Under the pieces are notes generated by a model. The model did not search any database. It had not been told where the DNA came from and saw only the letters and a program-made list of their open reading frames with translations. From Algoriphagus resistens (GTDB taxonomy: Bacteria; Bacteroidota; Bacteroidia; Cytophagales; Cyclobacteriaceae): a stretch of DNA of 64,000 nucleotides. The stretch spans positions 434,001-498,000 of the forward strand of contig NZ_LMXN01000001.1 of NCBI RefSeq assembly GCF_001442615.1, written 5' to 3'. Position numbers and translations under genes: made by a program. Shown in pieces: positions 45,003 to 53,576 of the stretch (position 1 is its first letter; every line of letters starts with the position of its first letter).

Positions 45003-46063
45003 AGGCTTTCAGTGGTTTTCAGACGGTTTATTTTTCCCGATTCTGTTCTTAAAAACCCAGGAACAATGAAAATGTTTTTTGGGACCTCGTATGTATCCAA
45101 AACATCTTTTAAAGCACTTAAGAGGTTATCAACTCCCTTATATCCTCCTTTTGATTCTATAATCAGACACAATTTCTCTCCAAGTATTTCATCTTTCTGG
45201 CTAAAAAAGAAAAAGGATGAATTCGGATAGAATCTCTGGATTACATGCTCAGCCTTTGTTTCCAGAAGTTCGGGATGAAGTTTTACACCGCCTGAATTGA
45301 TGACAAAGTCTGCTCTTCCAAGCCATCGAAAGGAATTTTCTCCGACTAACTCTACCAAATCATTTGTCTGTATTACTTCATCTTCGCTGGAGGCCGACTT
45401 TATCCACAACGCACCCCTGCTGTCCAACCCAAATTCTATTCCGGGCAATACGCTGTAATGCAATTCTGCACTATCGATTTTAGCCAACGCAACATGGGAT
45501 ACGGTCTCTGTCATGCCGTAGGTTTGATGGGCTACAATACCATTTTGTATGAGCTGGTCTTTCAGCCTGGAGGAAATAGGTGCTCCACCAATGATGAGAT
45601 GTTTTATTTTCTTCAGTTTCTCTAAAGAGGGTTTATCCTGCATGCAGGCTTCCACCTGAAGGGGGACCATCGCGGCAAAATCCGGGATACGTTTAATTCC
45701 CAGAAGTGGATTTGACTTTGGTTCAATTAGCTCAATCGGGCTATTCCAGACCATGGCCCGGACCAACATCATTTTACCGGCGATGTACCTGGGGTCAAGG
45801 CAGCAAAGCAATTGTGCATCTTCATCCATCTGAAAAAAGGCCTGGGTTGCTTTTGCACTGGCAATCATTTGTGCCCGGGAAATCTGGATTTCCTTGGGGT
45901 TGCCTGTAGATCCTGAAGTATGCTGTGTAAAGGTGGATCCGCCCGAAAGCCATTCCTGACAGAACTGGAAAGCTGCTTTTGCAAAGTCCGGAAAATCAAG
46001 GTTTTCCAGATCAGCATGGGCTTTTGTCTGAAATGTATAATTGCCGAAAGTGAGTTGAAACAT
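44999..46063 (-). CDS. o-Succinylbenzoate-CoA ligase MenE
   Basis: I use the ATG at 46063 (MFQLTFGNYTF), because a longer frame to 46186 would overlap the divergent menB start and has no family match. The 354-residue product is a short acyl-adenylate ligase: HTSGSTGNPKEI (P-loop), AHQTYGMTETVSH, DLVELVGENSFRWLGRADF and the C-terminal KINRLKT. Next to menB, the function is O-succinylbenzoate activation in menaquinone synthesis, in the cytoplasm. The 109-bp gap to menB holds both promoters. Confidence 0.87.
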   Translation of the reverse strand: MFQLTFGNYTFQTKAHADLENLDFPDFAKAAFQFCQEWLSGGSTFTQHTSGSTGNPKEIQISRAQMIASAKATQAFFQMDEDAQLLCCLDPRYIAGKMMLVRAMVWNSPIELIEPKSNPLLGIKRIPDFAAMVPLQVEACMQDKPSLEKLKKIKHLIIGGAPISSRLKDQLIQNGIVAHQTYGMTETVSHVALAKIDSAELHYSVLPGIEFGLDSRGALWIKSASSEDEVIQTNDLVELVGENSFRWLGRADFVINSGGVKLHPELLETKAEHVIQRFYPNSSFFFFSQKDEILGEKLCLIIESKGGYKGVDNLLSALKDVLDTYEVPKNIFIVPGFLRTESGKINRLKTTESL

Positions 46064-46172
46064 TTGCTTTTCGCTTTTTAGATCCCTTTTCCGAAGGTAA
46101 ATATGCTCCTTCAAAATTCGGGGAAGGCTGTTATCTTGCAAAAGAATTAGATTTTTACCCAAATCGAAAGAT

Positions 46173-47006
46173 ATGAACTGGATCACTGCAAAAGAATACG
46201 AAGATATTACCTACAAAAAATGTGATGGCGTAGCACGAATCGCCTTCAATAGACCCGAAGTCAGAAATGCTTTCCGTCCAAAAACTACGGCTGAACTCTA
46301 CGATGCTTTCTACGATGCGCAGGAAGACACTTCCATAGGAGTTGTTTTGTTGAGCGGGGAAGGACCTTCGACAAAAGACGGAGGCTGGGCGTTTTGTTCC
46401 GGTGGCGACCAAAAGGCACGGGGAAACCAGGGTTATGTGGGCGAAGATGGGTATCACCGGTTGAATATTCTGGAAGTGCAGCGTTTGATCCGCTTCATGC
46501 CAAAGGTTGTCATCGCGGTAGTTCCCGGCTGGGCAGTCGGTGGCGGACACAGCTTGCATGTGGTCTGTGACCTGACGTTGGCCAGTAAGGAGCATGCGAT
46601 CTTCAAGCAGACAGATGCGGACGTGACCAGCTTTGATGGGGGTTATGGGTCAGCTTATTTGGCGAAGATGGTCGGCCAGAAGAAAGCGCGTGAGATCTTC
46701 TTTTTGGGGAGAAATTATTCCGCTCAGGAAGCCTACGAAATGGGAATGGTGAATGCAGTAATTCCTCACGCTGAACTTGAGTCAACGGCTTATGACTGGG
46801 CTCAGGAAATATTGGCCAAATCCCCGACCTCGATTAAAATGCTGAAGTTTGCCATGAACCTGACTGATGACGGAATGGTCGGTCAGCAGGTGTTCGCCGG
46901 AGAAGCAACCCGATTGGCCTATGGAACGGAAGAGGCTAAAGAAGGTAGAAATGCCTTTTTGGAGAAAAGAAAACCTGATTTCGGGAAAAATAAATGGATA
47001 CCTTAA
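46173..47006 (+). CDS. 1,4-Dihydroxy-2-naphthoyl-CoA synthase MenB
   Basis: The 277-residue crotonase-fold protein has the MenB signature CSGGDQKARGNQGY, the oxyanion residues in VVPGWAVGGGHSLHVVCDL, and TSFDGGYGSAYLAKMVGQKK with the conserved aspartate. It closes the naphthoquinone ring of menaquinone from O-succinylbenzoyl-CoA, the product of the divergent menE. It is followed by an unusually long palindromic terminator. Confidence 0.95.
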   Translation: MNWITAKEYEDITYKKCDGVARIAFNRPEVRNAFRPKTTAELYDAFYDAQEDTSIGVVLLSGEGPSTKDGGWAFCSGGDQKARGNQGYVGEDGYHRLNILEVQRLIRFMPKVVIAVVPGWAVGGGHSLHVVCDLTLASKEHAIFKQTDADVTSFDGGYGSAYLAKMVGQKKAREIFFLGRNYSAQEAYEMGMVNAVIPHAELESTAYDWAQEILAKSPTSIKMLKFAMNLTDDGMVGQQVFAGEATRLAYGTEEAKEGRNAFLEKRKPDFGKNKWIP

Positions 47007-47050
47007 GGAGACTCAGCTAGTAAGCCCCAAGAGGTAAGTGTCAAAAAACT

Positions 47051-47094
47051 AAAACCTAGAGTCAAGGCTTTTAAAAGCCTTGACTCTAGGTTTT
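47051..47094. terminator. 44-bp perfect palindrome, terminator of menB
   Basis: Positions 47051-47072 and 47073-47094 are exact reverse complements with no spacer, starting AAAACCTAGAGTC and ending GACTCTAGGTTTT. The right end runs into TTTTATC. It begins 44 bp after the menB stop. The stem is much longer than usual terminators here. Confidence 0.82.
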
Positions 47095-47399
47095 ATCAGG
47101 TAAGTTAGTTTTTAAGAAATAAATTCTCTTATCAATAAGCTTCCCCCAAATCTTTCAGGTGAATTCCTCCGCCATAAATCCCCGGTTAGTTAATTCTGCT
47201 ACAGAGGCATTTTAAAGGGATGGAAACCATTTCAATGGAAAGCTGATCTCACGCCCATCCTCCCTGATAATTCCTATTTTGTTATTTGAAATTAAAAAGT
47301 TACAATTTATGGATGTACCAGTTTTTACCAGATAAGTTAAAGTCAAAAGGCCTGTCAGGATATTCCAAAAGGCCTTTTGTTTTTCATATAGTTGGGAAA
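47095..47399. other. Intergenic region, with second hairpin
   Basis: No gene. CAAAAGGCC (47344-47352) pairs with GGCCTTTTG (47371-47379), followed rightward by TTTTT; this probably terminates transcription near the convergent DJ-1/PfpI gene. The remaining 250 bp show nothing I can support. Confidence 0.5.
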
Positions 47400-47975
47400 T
47401 CAAATCTCGATTTTTGCTCCAAGCACTTTAAGAAATTCGCGGATCCAGGCAGGGTGTCCCGGCCAGGCGGGAGATGTGACCAGATTTCCATCAACATAAG
47501 CATCAGTTGCGGGGATATCCTGATATTCGCCGCCTGCTATAGTCACTTCCGGACCCACGGCAGGGTATGCAGTAAGCTTTCTTCCCTTTACCACTCCTGC
47601 AGCTGTCAGAATCTGTATCCCATGGCATACGGCAGCAACAGGCTTGTTTGTATCAAAGAAGTGCTTGACAATTTCCAATAACTTTTTGTTCAATCTCAGA
47701 TATTCCGGTGCCCGGCCACCTGCAATTGCCAAACCGACATAATCATCCACATCGATCTGGTCAAAGGAATAGCTCAGCATAAAATTATGCCCCGGCTTCT
47801 CAGTGTATGTCAGATCCCCTTCAAAATCATGGATTGCAGTTTTAACGGTTTCCCCTTTTTTCTTTCCGGGACAGACCGAATGGACTTCATAGCCCACCAT
47901 TTCCAGCATCTGAACCGGGACCATGGTTTCGTAATCTTCTGCGAAATCTCCGGTGAGAAATAATATCTTTTTCAT
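47400..47975 (-). CDS. DJ-1/PfpI family protein
   Basis: The 191-residue protein has the DJ-1/PfpI fold: [20 protein letters not shown], then [17 protein letters not shown] and [17 protein letters not shown], where C117-H118 form the nucleophilic elbow. [17 protein letters not shown] closes the domain. Family members are glyoxalases, proteases or chaperones; which applies is open. It is divergent from the alpha/beta hydrolase gene with about 300 bp between. Confidence 0.9.
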   Translation of the reverse strand: MKKILFLTGDFAEDYETMVPVQMLEMVGYEVHSVCPGKKKGETVKTAIHDFEGDLTYTEKPGHNFMLSYSFDQIDVDDYVGLAIAGGRAPEYLRLNKKLLEIVKHFFDTNKPVAAVCHGIQILTAAGVVKGRKLTAYPAVGPEVTIAGGEYQDIPATDAYVDGNLVTSPAWPGHPAWIREFLKVLGAKIEI

Positions 47976-48058
47976 AATTCTGTATTTAGTTGGTTCGAAA
48001 AATAGGTAGGTGCTACCTTTTGTTTAGTTTTTCCAATTTAAGAAAATGCCGGCGCATT

Positions 48059-48070
48059 AGGATTAATCCT
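48059..48070. promoter_or_regulatory. 12-bp palindrome in the divergent promoter region
   Basis: AGGATTAATCCT is a perfect palindrome in the 297-bp space between the DJ-1/PfpI gene and the alpha/beta hydrolase gene. AGGTAG (48004-48009) and CTACCT (48013-48018) form a second inverted repeat nearby. Either may be an operator; no regulator is identified. Confidence 0.4.
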
Positions 48071-48272
48071 TAGTTAAGTTTTGCTAATCTTAGCTAGAAA
48101 TAGGGATTCGGCTTTCTTCCTGCAGCAGGCTGGCGCTAAGGGTCTCAACCAGGCAATTATCAATAGATCATGACTGTCAGTGCCGAGTTGAAACCAGAAT
48201 TGTTAAAACAGCTGGCATTGCAGAAAATTCTATGCAACTTATTATTTTATTGAAACCCAAATTTAATTCCCC

Positions 48273-49112
48273 ATGAAGCACCTCGAAACTTCCTATAAGA
48301 CTCACGATGATCTTGAACTTTACCTGCAAGCCTGGATGCCTGAACTTCCTAAGGCGGCTTTGCTGCTAGTTCATGGACTGGGTGAGCATAGTTCCCGGTA
48401 CCTTCATCTGGTAGAAAGGCTGACTGGGATCGGGGTTTCGGTTTTCACCTTTGATGGGAGAGGGCACGGGAAATCCGCAAAAGGAAAACCGGATGCATAT
48501 TTTGAATCTTCAGAAGATTATCTTAAAGATATTGATGCCTTGTTTGGTAAGGTCAGGTCATACGCTCCCGGCCTTCCTGTATTTATATATGGGCATAGCA
48601 TGGGTGGGGGAATGGTAGCGGCCTACGCTTTGAAATATCAACCAGGAGCTTCTGGGGTAATTTTAAGTTCGCCTGCGATCATGGAAGACGAAGGAACCCC
48701 CAAATTCTTAAAAGCCATAGCAGGCTTGGTCAGCAATTATTTCCCAAGACTGAAAGCCTTAAAGTTGGATGCTGCTAAGATTTCCAGAATTCCGCAGGAG
48801 GTGTCCAGCTATCTGAATGACCCCTTGATTTATACCGAGCCGGTTCCTGCGAGGACAGGTTATGAGTTAATGCAAACCATGAAATACATCCAGAAAAATG
48901 CTAAGGAGTTTACCTTGCCATTGCTGGTGATCCACGGCTCCGCAGATGAGCTTACCAATCCAAAAGGTTCTGAACTGCTTTTCGAAAAAGCAGCTTCAAG
49001 TGACAAAACGCTCAGAATTTTTCCGGGAGGTTATCATGAGTTGATCAATGATCTGGATAGGGAGGAGGTAATTGAATTGATAGTGAGTTGGATGGAAGAT
49101 CGGCTTTTTTAG
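48273..49112 (+). CDS. Alpha/beta hydrolase, monoacylglycerol-lipase-like
   Basis: The 279-residue protein has the serine hydrolase triad blocks: LLVHGLGEHSSRY (oxyanion region), FIYGHSMGGGMVA with nucleophile S109, LVIHGSADELTNP with the aspartate and FPGGYHELIND with the histidine. The pattern is that of monoglyceride lipase-like hydrolases (Hydrolase_4). No signal peptide. Cytoplasmic esterase or lipase acting on small acyl esters, by family. Confidence 0.9.
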   Translation: MKHLETSYKTHDDLELYLQAWMPELPKAALLLVHGLGEHSSRYLHLVERLTGIGVSVFTFDGRGHGKSAKGKPDAYFESSEDYLKDIDALFGKVRSYAPGLPVFIYGHSMGGGMVAAYALKYQPGASGVILSSPAIMEDEGTPKFLKAIAGLVSNYFPRLKALKLDAAKISRIPQEVSSYLNDPLIYTEPVPARTGYELMQTMKYIQKNAKEFTLPLLVIHGSADELTNPKGSELLFEKAASSDKTLRIFPGGYHELINDLDREEVIELIVSWMEDRLF

Positions 49113-49281
49113 GATTTCAGAGGTAAGCAAGGGTTATTATGTTTCTAGGCTTAAGAACTAAGTTATACTACTATTGTGTTTTCTATTAATGGTTCCACAG
49201 TGCAGCATATTCATTAGATTTGCATGAATTTTTAATAAAAATATTGACAAAAAGTTATAACTGTTTCTTATTTGGTAATAC

Positions 49282-49866
49282 ATGGAAACCTTAAGGAATT
49301 TAAAGCGCCATTTACGCCGTGGAAGTGTGTATCGGAGATCTGCCTTGGAGCGATGGTCAAATTCCGTGGATAGGCATTTGAAACAGCTTTTAACTGAGGG
49401 GACTTTGCAAAAATTATATCAAGGGGTTTACTACTATCCAAGGGAAACGGTATTCGGAGTTGCACCTCCGGAAGAGTCTGCTTTGGTTCGATCCTTCTTA
49501 AAAGATGATGAGTTTTTGATCACTTCCCCCAATGCCTATAATTCTTTAGAGGTGGGAACTACCCAGCTTTACAATAAGCGAGTGGTCTATAATCACAAGC
49601 GTCATGGCGAATTTGATCTTGGCGGTCGGAAGTTCTTTTTCCACGTGAAGCCTAAGTTTCCCAAGAATCTCAGTCTTGAATTTCTGCTGGTTGATTTGGT
49701 CAATAATCTAGACTCATTGGGCGAGGACAAGGCGATGATTCTATCAAAGGCTAAAGAGAAAGCCAGAAAGCTTGACCTTGTTAAATTGAAGCGTACTGTC
49801 TCAGCCTATGGCGGAGCAAAAGCCAAAAAAGTGTTTTCATCGATCCTAGAGACTCAGCATGTCTGA
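49282..49866 (+). CDS. AbiEi-like antitoxin (DUF6088 type)
   Basis: The 194-residue protein has an N-terminal winged-helix region (RRGSVYRRSALERWSNSVDR, then HLKQLLTEGTLQKLYQGVYY) and a C-terminal AbiEi-like part (FLITSPNAYNSLEVGTTQLY, then FFFHVKPKFPKNLSLEFLLV). This is the antitoxin and repressor of type IV toxin-antitoxin systems. It appears full-length. Its last 8 bp overlap the broken toxin gene downstream, the normal AbiE arrangement. Since the toxin has lost its middle, this antitoxin is now orphaned, at least at this locus. Confidence 0.85.
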   Translation: METLRNLKRHLRRGSVYRRSALERWSNSVDRHLKQLLTEGTLQKLYQGVYYYPRETVFGVAPPEESALVRSFLKDDEFLITSPNAYNSLEVGTTQLYNKRVVYNHKRHGEFDLGGRKFFFHVKPKFPKNLSLEFLLVDLVNNLDSLGEDKAMILSKAKEKARKLDLVKLKRTVSAYGGAKAKKVFSSILETQHV

Positions 49867-50340
49867 TCAATACCTGCATGAACGGAAAGATTTCATTGAT
49901 CTTCTTAGAATCCTAGAACAGGAAACAGGTATTCAAATTCAGCTGATAGAAAAGGATTATTGGATCATGCACGTACTGTATGGATTAAAAAAGCAGGGAT
50001 TCGAATTTGAGCTTAAGGGTGGAACGTCCTTGAAAAGGAAACAGGCGAGAAGAAAGCCAATTTGATGCGTCAGTATTATGATCTTTACTGCCTTTTGAAT
50101 GAGACGGAGGTTAAGAATTTCATCGGCACTGAAGCTTATTTTAGGCATAAAAAAGCCCGCTTTCCAAAGAAAGACTTTGAAATTCCCATAAGAGAAAACC
50201 AAGCGTTTCTACTCAGCGAGCCTGAACAAAGGTCTGATTTTGAGGCAAGATATAAAGCGACTTCTGCCTTATATTATGACAGACAACCTGAGTTTGGTGA
50301 ATTGCTGGAAAGATTAAAATCGAATATAATAGATTTATGA
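49859..50340 (+). pseudogene. AbiEii/AbiGii nucleotidyltransferase toxin, internal deletion
   Basis: The 5' part codes for about 58 residues of AbiEii (DFIDLLRILEQETGIQI, then LIEKDYWIMHVLYGLKKQGF and ELKGGTSL), and then diverges at about 50033. The C-terminal part resumes in another frame: ANLMRQYYDLYCLLNETEV, then RFPKKDFEIPIRENQAFLLS to the usual end. Full-length toxins are roughly 300 residues; the missing segment would include the S-x-D-x-D nucleotidyltransferase site just after GGTS. A deletion with frame change is the simplest reading. It is probably inactive. Confidence 0.85.
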
Positions 50341-50676
50341 AGGAGTAACATGGAAGGGAAGTTAACTAAAAGATTTAATCAACAATGAGTTTGAAGGTCT
50401 ACCTTTAAGTTAGTGAAAAGCAAATATCCTGGATGGGTTTAAATTCAACGGTACAAATATTTATTGGCGTTTAAAGGGCGAATAGGAGGCTACCAATTTG
50501 TTCTCTCAAGTTTTGGACACTTTACTTGGCCCATGTTTCCATTAAATTCGTGGTAGAACCAATAATTTCAGTTCATCAGATAGCAATGGCATAATTTTTT
50601 TATCAGCCGATAAGGTTTTTCATTGCTAAACAAGTATTGATATTGGATGTGGTATTCATGTGATTACAAAAAATGA
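50341..50676. other. Intergenic region without gene
   Basis: A 336-bp AT-rich stretch after the toxin remnant. No frame has recognisable motifs, and no repeat or hairpin stands out. Nothing supportable is seen. Confidence 0.5.
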
Positions 50677-51162
50677 TTAAATCTCAGCCAAAAGACCGTT
50701 CATATCCAATTGTCTAGTGTACATCATAATACTACCGTCAGGATTCAGTGGCCATTTCTCTCTGGGTCTATCCCAATACAATTCTACACCATTTTCATCA
50801 GGATCATCCAGGTATAATGCCTCAGAAACTCCATGGTCCGCAGCTCCTGTAAGGGGATAGTTTGCATCCACCAATCTTTGCAATAGCACAGCCAAATCAC
50901 GTCTGGAAGGAAGTAAAATGGCGGTATGAAAAAGACCGGCGGTGTTTTTCGGAGCTGGTTTACCTCCCTTGCTTTGCCAGGTATTCAACCCAATATGATG
51001 ATGGTATCCTCCTGCGGAAATAAAAGCCGCTTCTTGACCATACATTGTGACTAGCTCAAAGCCGAGCAATCCCTGATAGAAATCCAATGATCTTTGAAGG
51101 TCTGAAACTTTCAGGTGGATGTGGCCAATCCGGGTGGCAGGGGGGATAGTGTAGTTATTCAT
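50677..51162 (-). CDS. VOC family protein (catechol 2,3-dioxygenase-like)
   Basis: The 161-residue protein has the VOC fold: IGHIHLKVSDLQRSLDFYQ with the first metal histidine, then FISAGGYHHHIGLNTWQS and AGLFHTAILLPSRRDL, then YLDDPDENGVELYWDRP with the metal glutamate. The pairing of two half-domains resembles CatE-type extradiol dioxygenases and glyoxalase-like enzymes. It lies 96 bp downstream of the alpha-glucuronidase gene on the same strand. The substrate is unknown. Confidence 0.9.
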   Translation of the reverse strand: MNNYTIPPATRIGHIHLKVSDLQRSLDFYQGLLGFELVTMYGQEAAFISAGGYHHHIGLNTWQSKGGKPAPKNTAGLFHTAILLPSRRDLAVLLQRLVDANYPLTGAADHGVSEALYLDDPDENGVELYWDRPREKWPLNPDGSIMMYTRQLDMNGLLAEI

Positions 51163-51258
51163 TAATTTGAAGTTTGAGATTTGAAATTAACCGAACCGAT
51201 AACTGAATAGTGCCTAAGTCCGATAAAAATTCAAATCCCAATTAAGCTAGTTCGAATT

Positions 51259-53412
51259 TTAAATTCCCGGAGCATTGGGAAACATCAGGCTTTTATAGTA
51301 CTCCAAATCTCCTTCTGGCTGCTCGATATCAGTAGGGAAAGGACGTTTTGAGAAAGTTTGAAAATAGAGCAAACAGGCATTTCTCCACCACTCGGCCTCC
51401 TCTTGCTGGATATTTAAAAGCTGTCTGACATGGTCGAATTCTTCAGGATCGATTTTCGGTTCCAAAGAAGCCCAGGTTTCCTGCATTTCTCGGACTTCTT
51501 TGACTCCACGGTCATAATGATAGGCGATTTCTTCCCACAGTGTATCTCCGTTTTTCAGTTTAAAATCCCAGGGTAAATGATGAAACCAAAGCAGGTATTT
51601 CTCCGGAATCTGATTGGGATCTGACCATTGCTTTGCAATTTCCGGTGCGTACTGGTCCAATGCCCCACTACCTGCATCGGTTCTGTCAAAACCAATTCCC
51701 AGACTGTCTGCCTGATGGTAATAAGGAGCTGTCCAATCTGCCCTTCCTCCGGTTACCCAAGGCCCGGGACCGTAGTGGTGACTCCTTCCCATAATATGAT
51801 GAAGTCCCAGTGGAGTCATGTAATCCACGGCTGCCTCATGCGATCCCATTAGAATCTCTCCAATAGCTGACACTACTTCAGGATCTTGACCGAAAGTCAA
51901 TTTAATCCATTCTTCGGCTATTTCTTCTGAGGGAGCTTCCGGGTCCCAAGCAAGTTTCCCAAAAGCAAACCAATTCGACTGGGCGAAAAGATGACCGGTC
52001 CAGTTACGGTCGGTCCCGATATTGGAGACTCCGGCGATCAAGGTCTTTTTCTGTCCGGTTTCATCCCCTTCCAGAATACTTCCTACTGTGGAAGTTGGGC
52101 TTGGTTTGTAGGTGTTGCTTTTCAGGACTTCCTCCCACATAGGTGCGAGGTAAACCAAATTTGTCGCCTGTCCTAAGTACTCCTGCGTGATCTGAAACTC
52201 CATTCCCACGTTCGTTTGGTTGATGGCACCATAGAGTGGATGAAAGGGTTCACGGGGCTGAAAATCTATCGCGCCGTTTTTGATCTGTATGATTACGTTG
52301 TCTTTGAACTTACCATCCAGCGGTACAAATTCATTATTCGCCTGCATGTGCCGATCCACGTCGTCTTCATGGGAATAGACGAAAGCACGCCAGATCAAAA
52401 CTCCTCCATGTGGTGCCAATGCATCTGCAAGCATGTTTGCTCCTTCGGCATGATTGCGTCCATATTCATGTGGGCCAGGTTGTCCCTCGGAATTGGCTTT
52501 TACCAGAAATCCTCCAAAATCAGGAATGAAAGAATAGATTTCATCCGCCTTTTTTTTCCAGAAACTAATCACCTCCGGATCCAGTGGATCCGCAGTCTTC
52601 AATCCTTCCAATTGAATGGGAGCAGAGAAGCGGGCGGTAAGGAAAACCTTGATTCCATAAGGTCTGAAAACATCAGCCAAAACCTTCGCCTTCTTCATGA
52701 AATCTTTCGTCAAAATCAAGGCATTTGCATTTACATTTGTCAGCGAAACAGCATTGATTCCTAAAGAGGCGTTTGCTCTTGCGTAGTCTATATACCTGGG
52801 ATCTATGTAGCCAGGGAGCCGATGCCAATCCCAGATCGAGAACCCCGCATAACCTCTTTCCACCGTTCTGTCGAGGTTATCCCAATGGTTTAACATTCTT
52901 AGGTTAATTTTCGGAGCATCAGATAATTCTGTTGACTTATCGAAAGTGTTACTTTGGATAGAATTCAACCAATTAAACACACCATAAAGTACGCCAACGG
53001 GCTGGTTTCCTACAATCGCATAAAATGCTTTTCCATCCAATTCTACGGTCCCTCTCCAATAGCCATCAGTTCCGAGCGCTTTGATTTCTGTTTGTTTGGT
53101 GAGTGAAAGTACCTGGGAAAGCTGCGCTCTGGTTCCAATCCAAAGCCGGGTGTTTTGTAGTCGGTCTTCCGTGTAAGTGGGAGCTTTTTCAAGCATACTT
53201 TTTGATGCCAGACCCAACTCATTTTTGATGGCTTCAAAAGTTGGATTTTCACCGAAAAAGTAAACACCTCCCAGTAGCAATTCGATTTCGGATTTTAATT
53301 CTGCTTCTTGGATTGGCTGGTAATCCAGCCAGAGCTTGTAGCCGTCATCGGCAAGGGAATTCAGGGAAATGCAGAACCAAAGGACTGCTGCCAGAAAGAT
53401 AGGTTTGTACAT
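51259..53412 (-). CDS. Alpha-glucuronidase, GH67
   Basis: The 717-residue protein has a signal peptide (residues 1-21) and the full GH67 layout: an N-terminal beta domain (LWIGTRAQLSQ), the TIM barrel with LRMLNHWDNLDRTVERGYAG and FLVKANSEGQPGPHEYGRNH split over two blocks, GAIDFQPREPFHPL, and a C-terminal helical domain (HHIMGRSHHYGPGPW). It removes 4-O-methyl-glucuronic acid from xylo-oligosaccharides. It is located in the periplasm and appears without other xylan genes in the window. Confidence 0.93.
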   Translation of the reverse strand: MYKPIFLAAVLWFCISLNSLADDGYKLWLDYQPIQEAELKSEIELLLGGVYFFGENPTFEAIKNELGLASKSMLEKAPTYTEDRLQNTRLWIGTRAQLSQVLSLTKQTEIKALGTDGYWRGTVELDGKAFYAIVGNQPVGVLYGVFNWLNSIQSNTFDKSTELSDAPKINLRMLNHWDNLDRTVERGYAGFSIWDWHRLPGYIDPRYIDYARANASLGINAVSLTNVNANALILTKDFMKKAKVLADVFRPYGIKVFLTARFSAPIQLEGLKTADPLDPEVISFWKKKADEIYSFIPDFGGFLVKANSEGQPGPHEYGRNHAEGANMLADALAPHGGVLIWRAFVYSHEDDVDRHMQANNEFVPLDGKFKDNVIIQIKNGAIDFQPREPFHPLYGAINQTNVGMEFQITQEYLGQATNLVYLAPMWEEVLKSNTYKPSPTSTVGSILEGDETGQKKTLIAGVSNIGTDRNWTGHLFAQSNWFAFGKLAWDPEAPSEEIAEEWIKLTFGQDPEVVSAIGEILMGSHEAAVDYMTPLGLHHIMGRSHHYGPGPWVTGGRADWTAPYYHQADSLGIGFDRTDAGSGALDQYAPEIAKQWSDPNQIPEKYLLWFHHLPWDFKLKNGDTLWEEIAYHYDRGVKEVREMQETWASLEPKIDPEEFDHVRQLLNIQQEEAEWWRNACLLYFQTFSKRPFPTDIEQPEGDLEYYKSLMFPNAPGI

Positions 53413-53576
53413 AGGTTTTGGGTTTGAGCTTCAAAATATCGAAAAATCGATGGGAATTGCAATGCATAGCGGAAAAGTTGCCTTCCGGAATTATTATGAC
53501 ATTTTGCGTCAAAATTGATTTTATAAACGGCGATTTCCTTTGCCCTTCCTTATCTTAGTTGCCTTACTTTTCCCCC

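Noticed and set aside
49917-50045. GGAAACAGG present in both parts of the broken toxin gene as a deletion scar
   Set aside because: Both copies lie in retained sequence about 120 bp apart and do not define the deletion junction; they may be chance.
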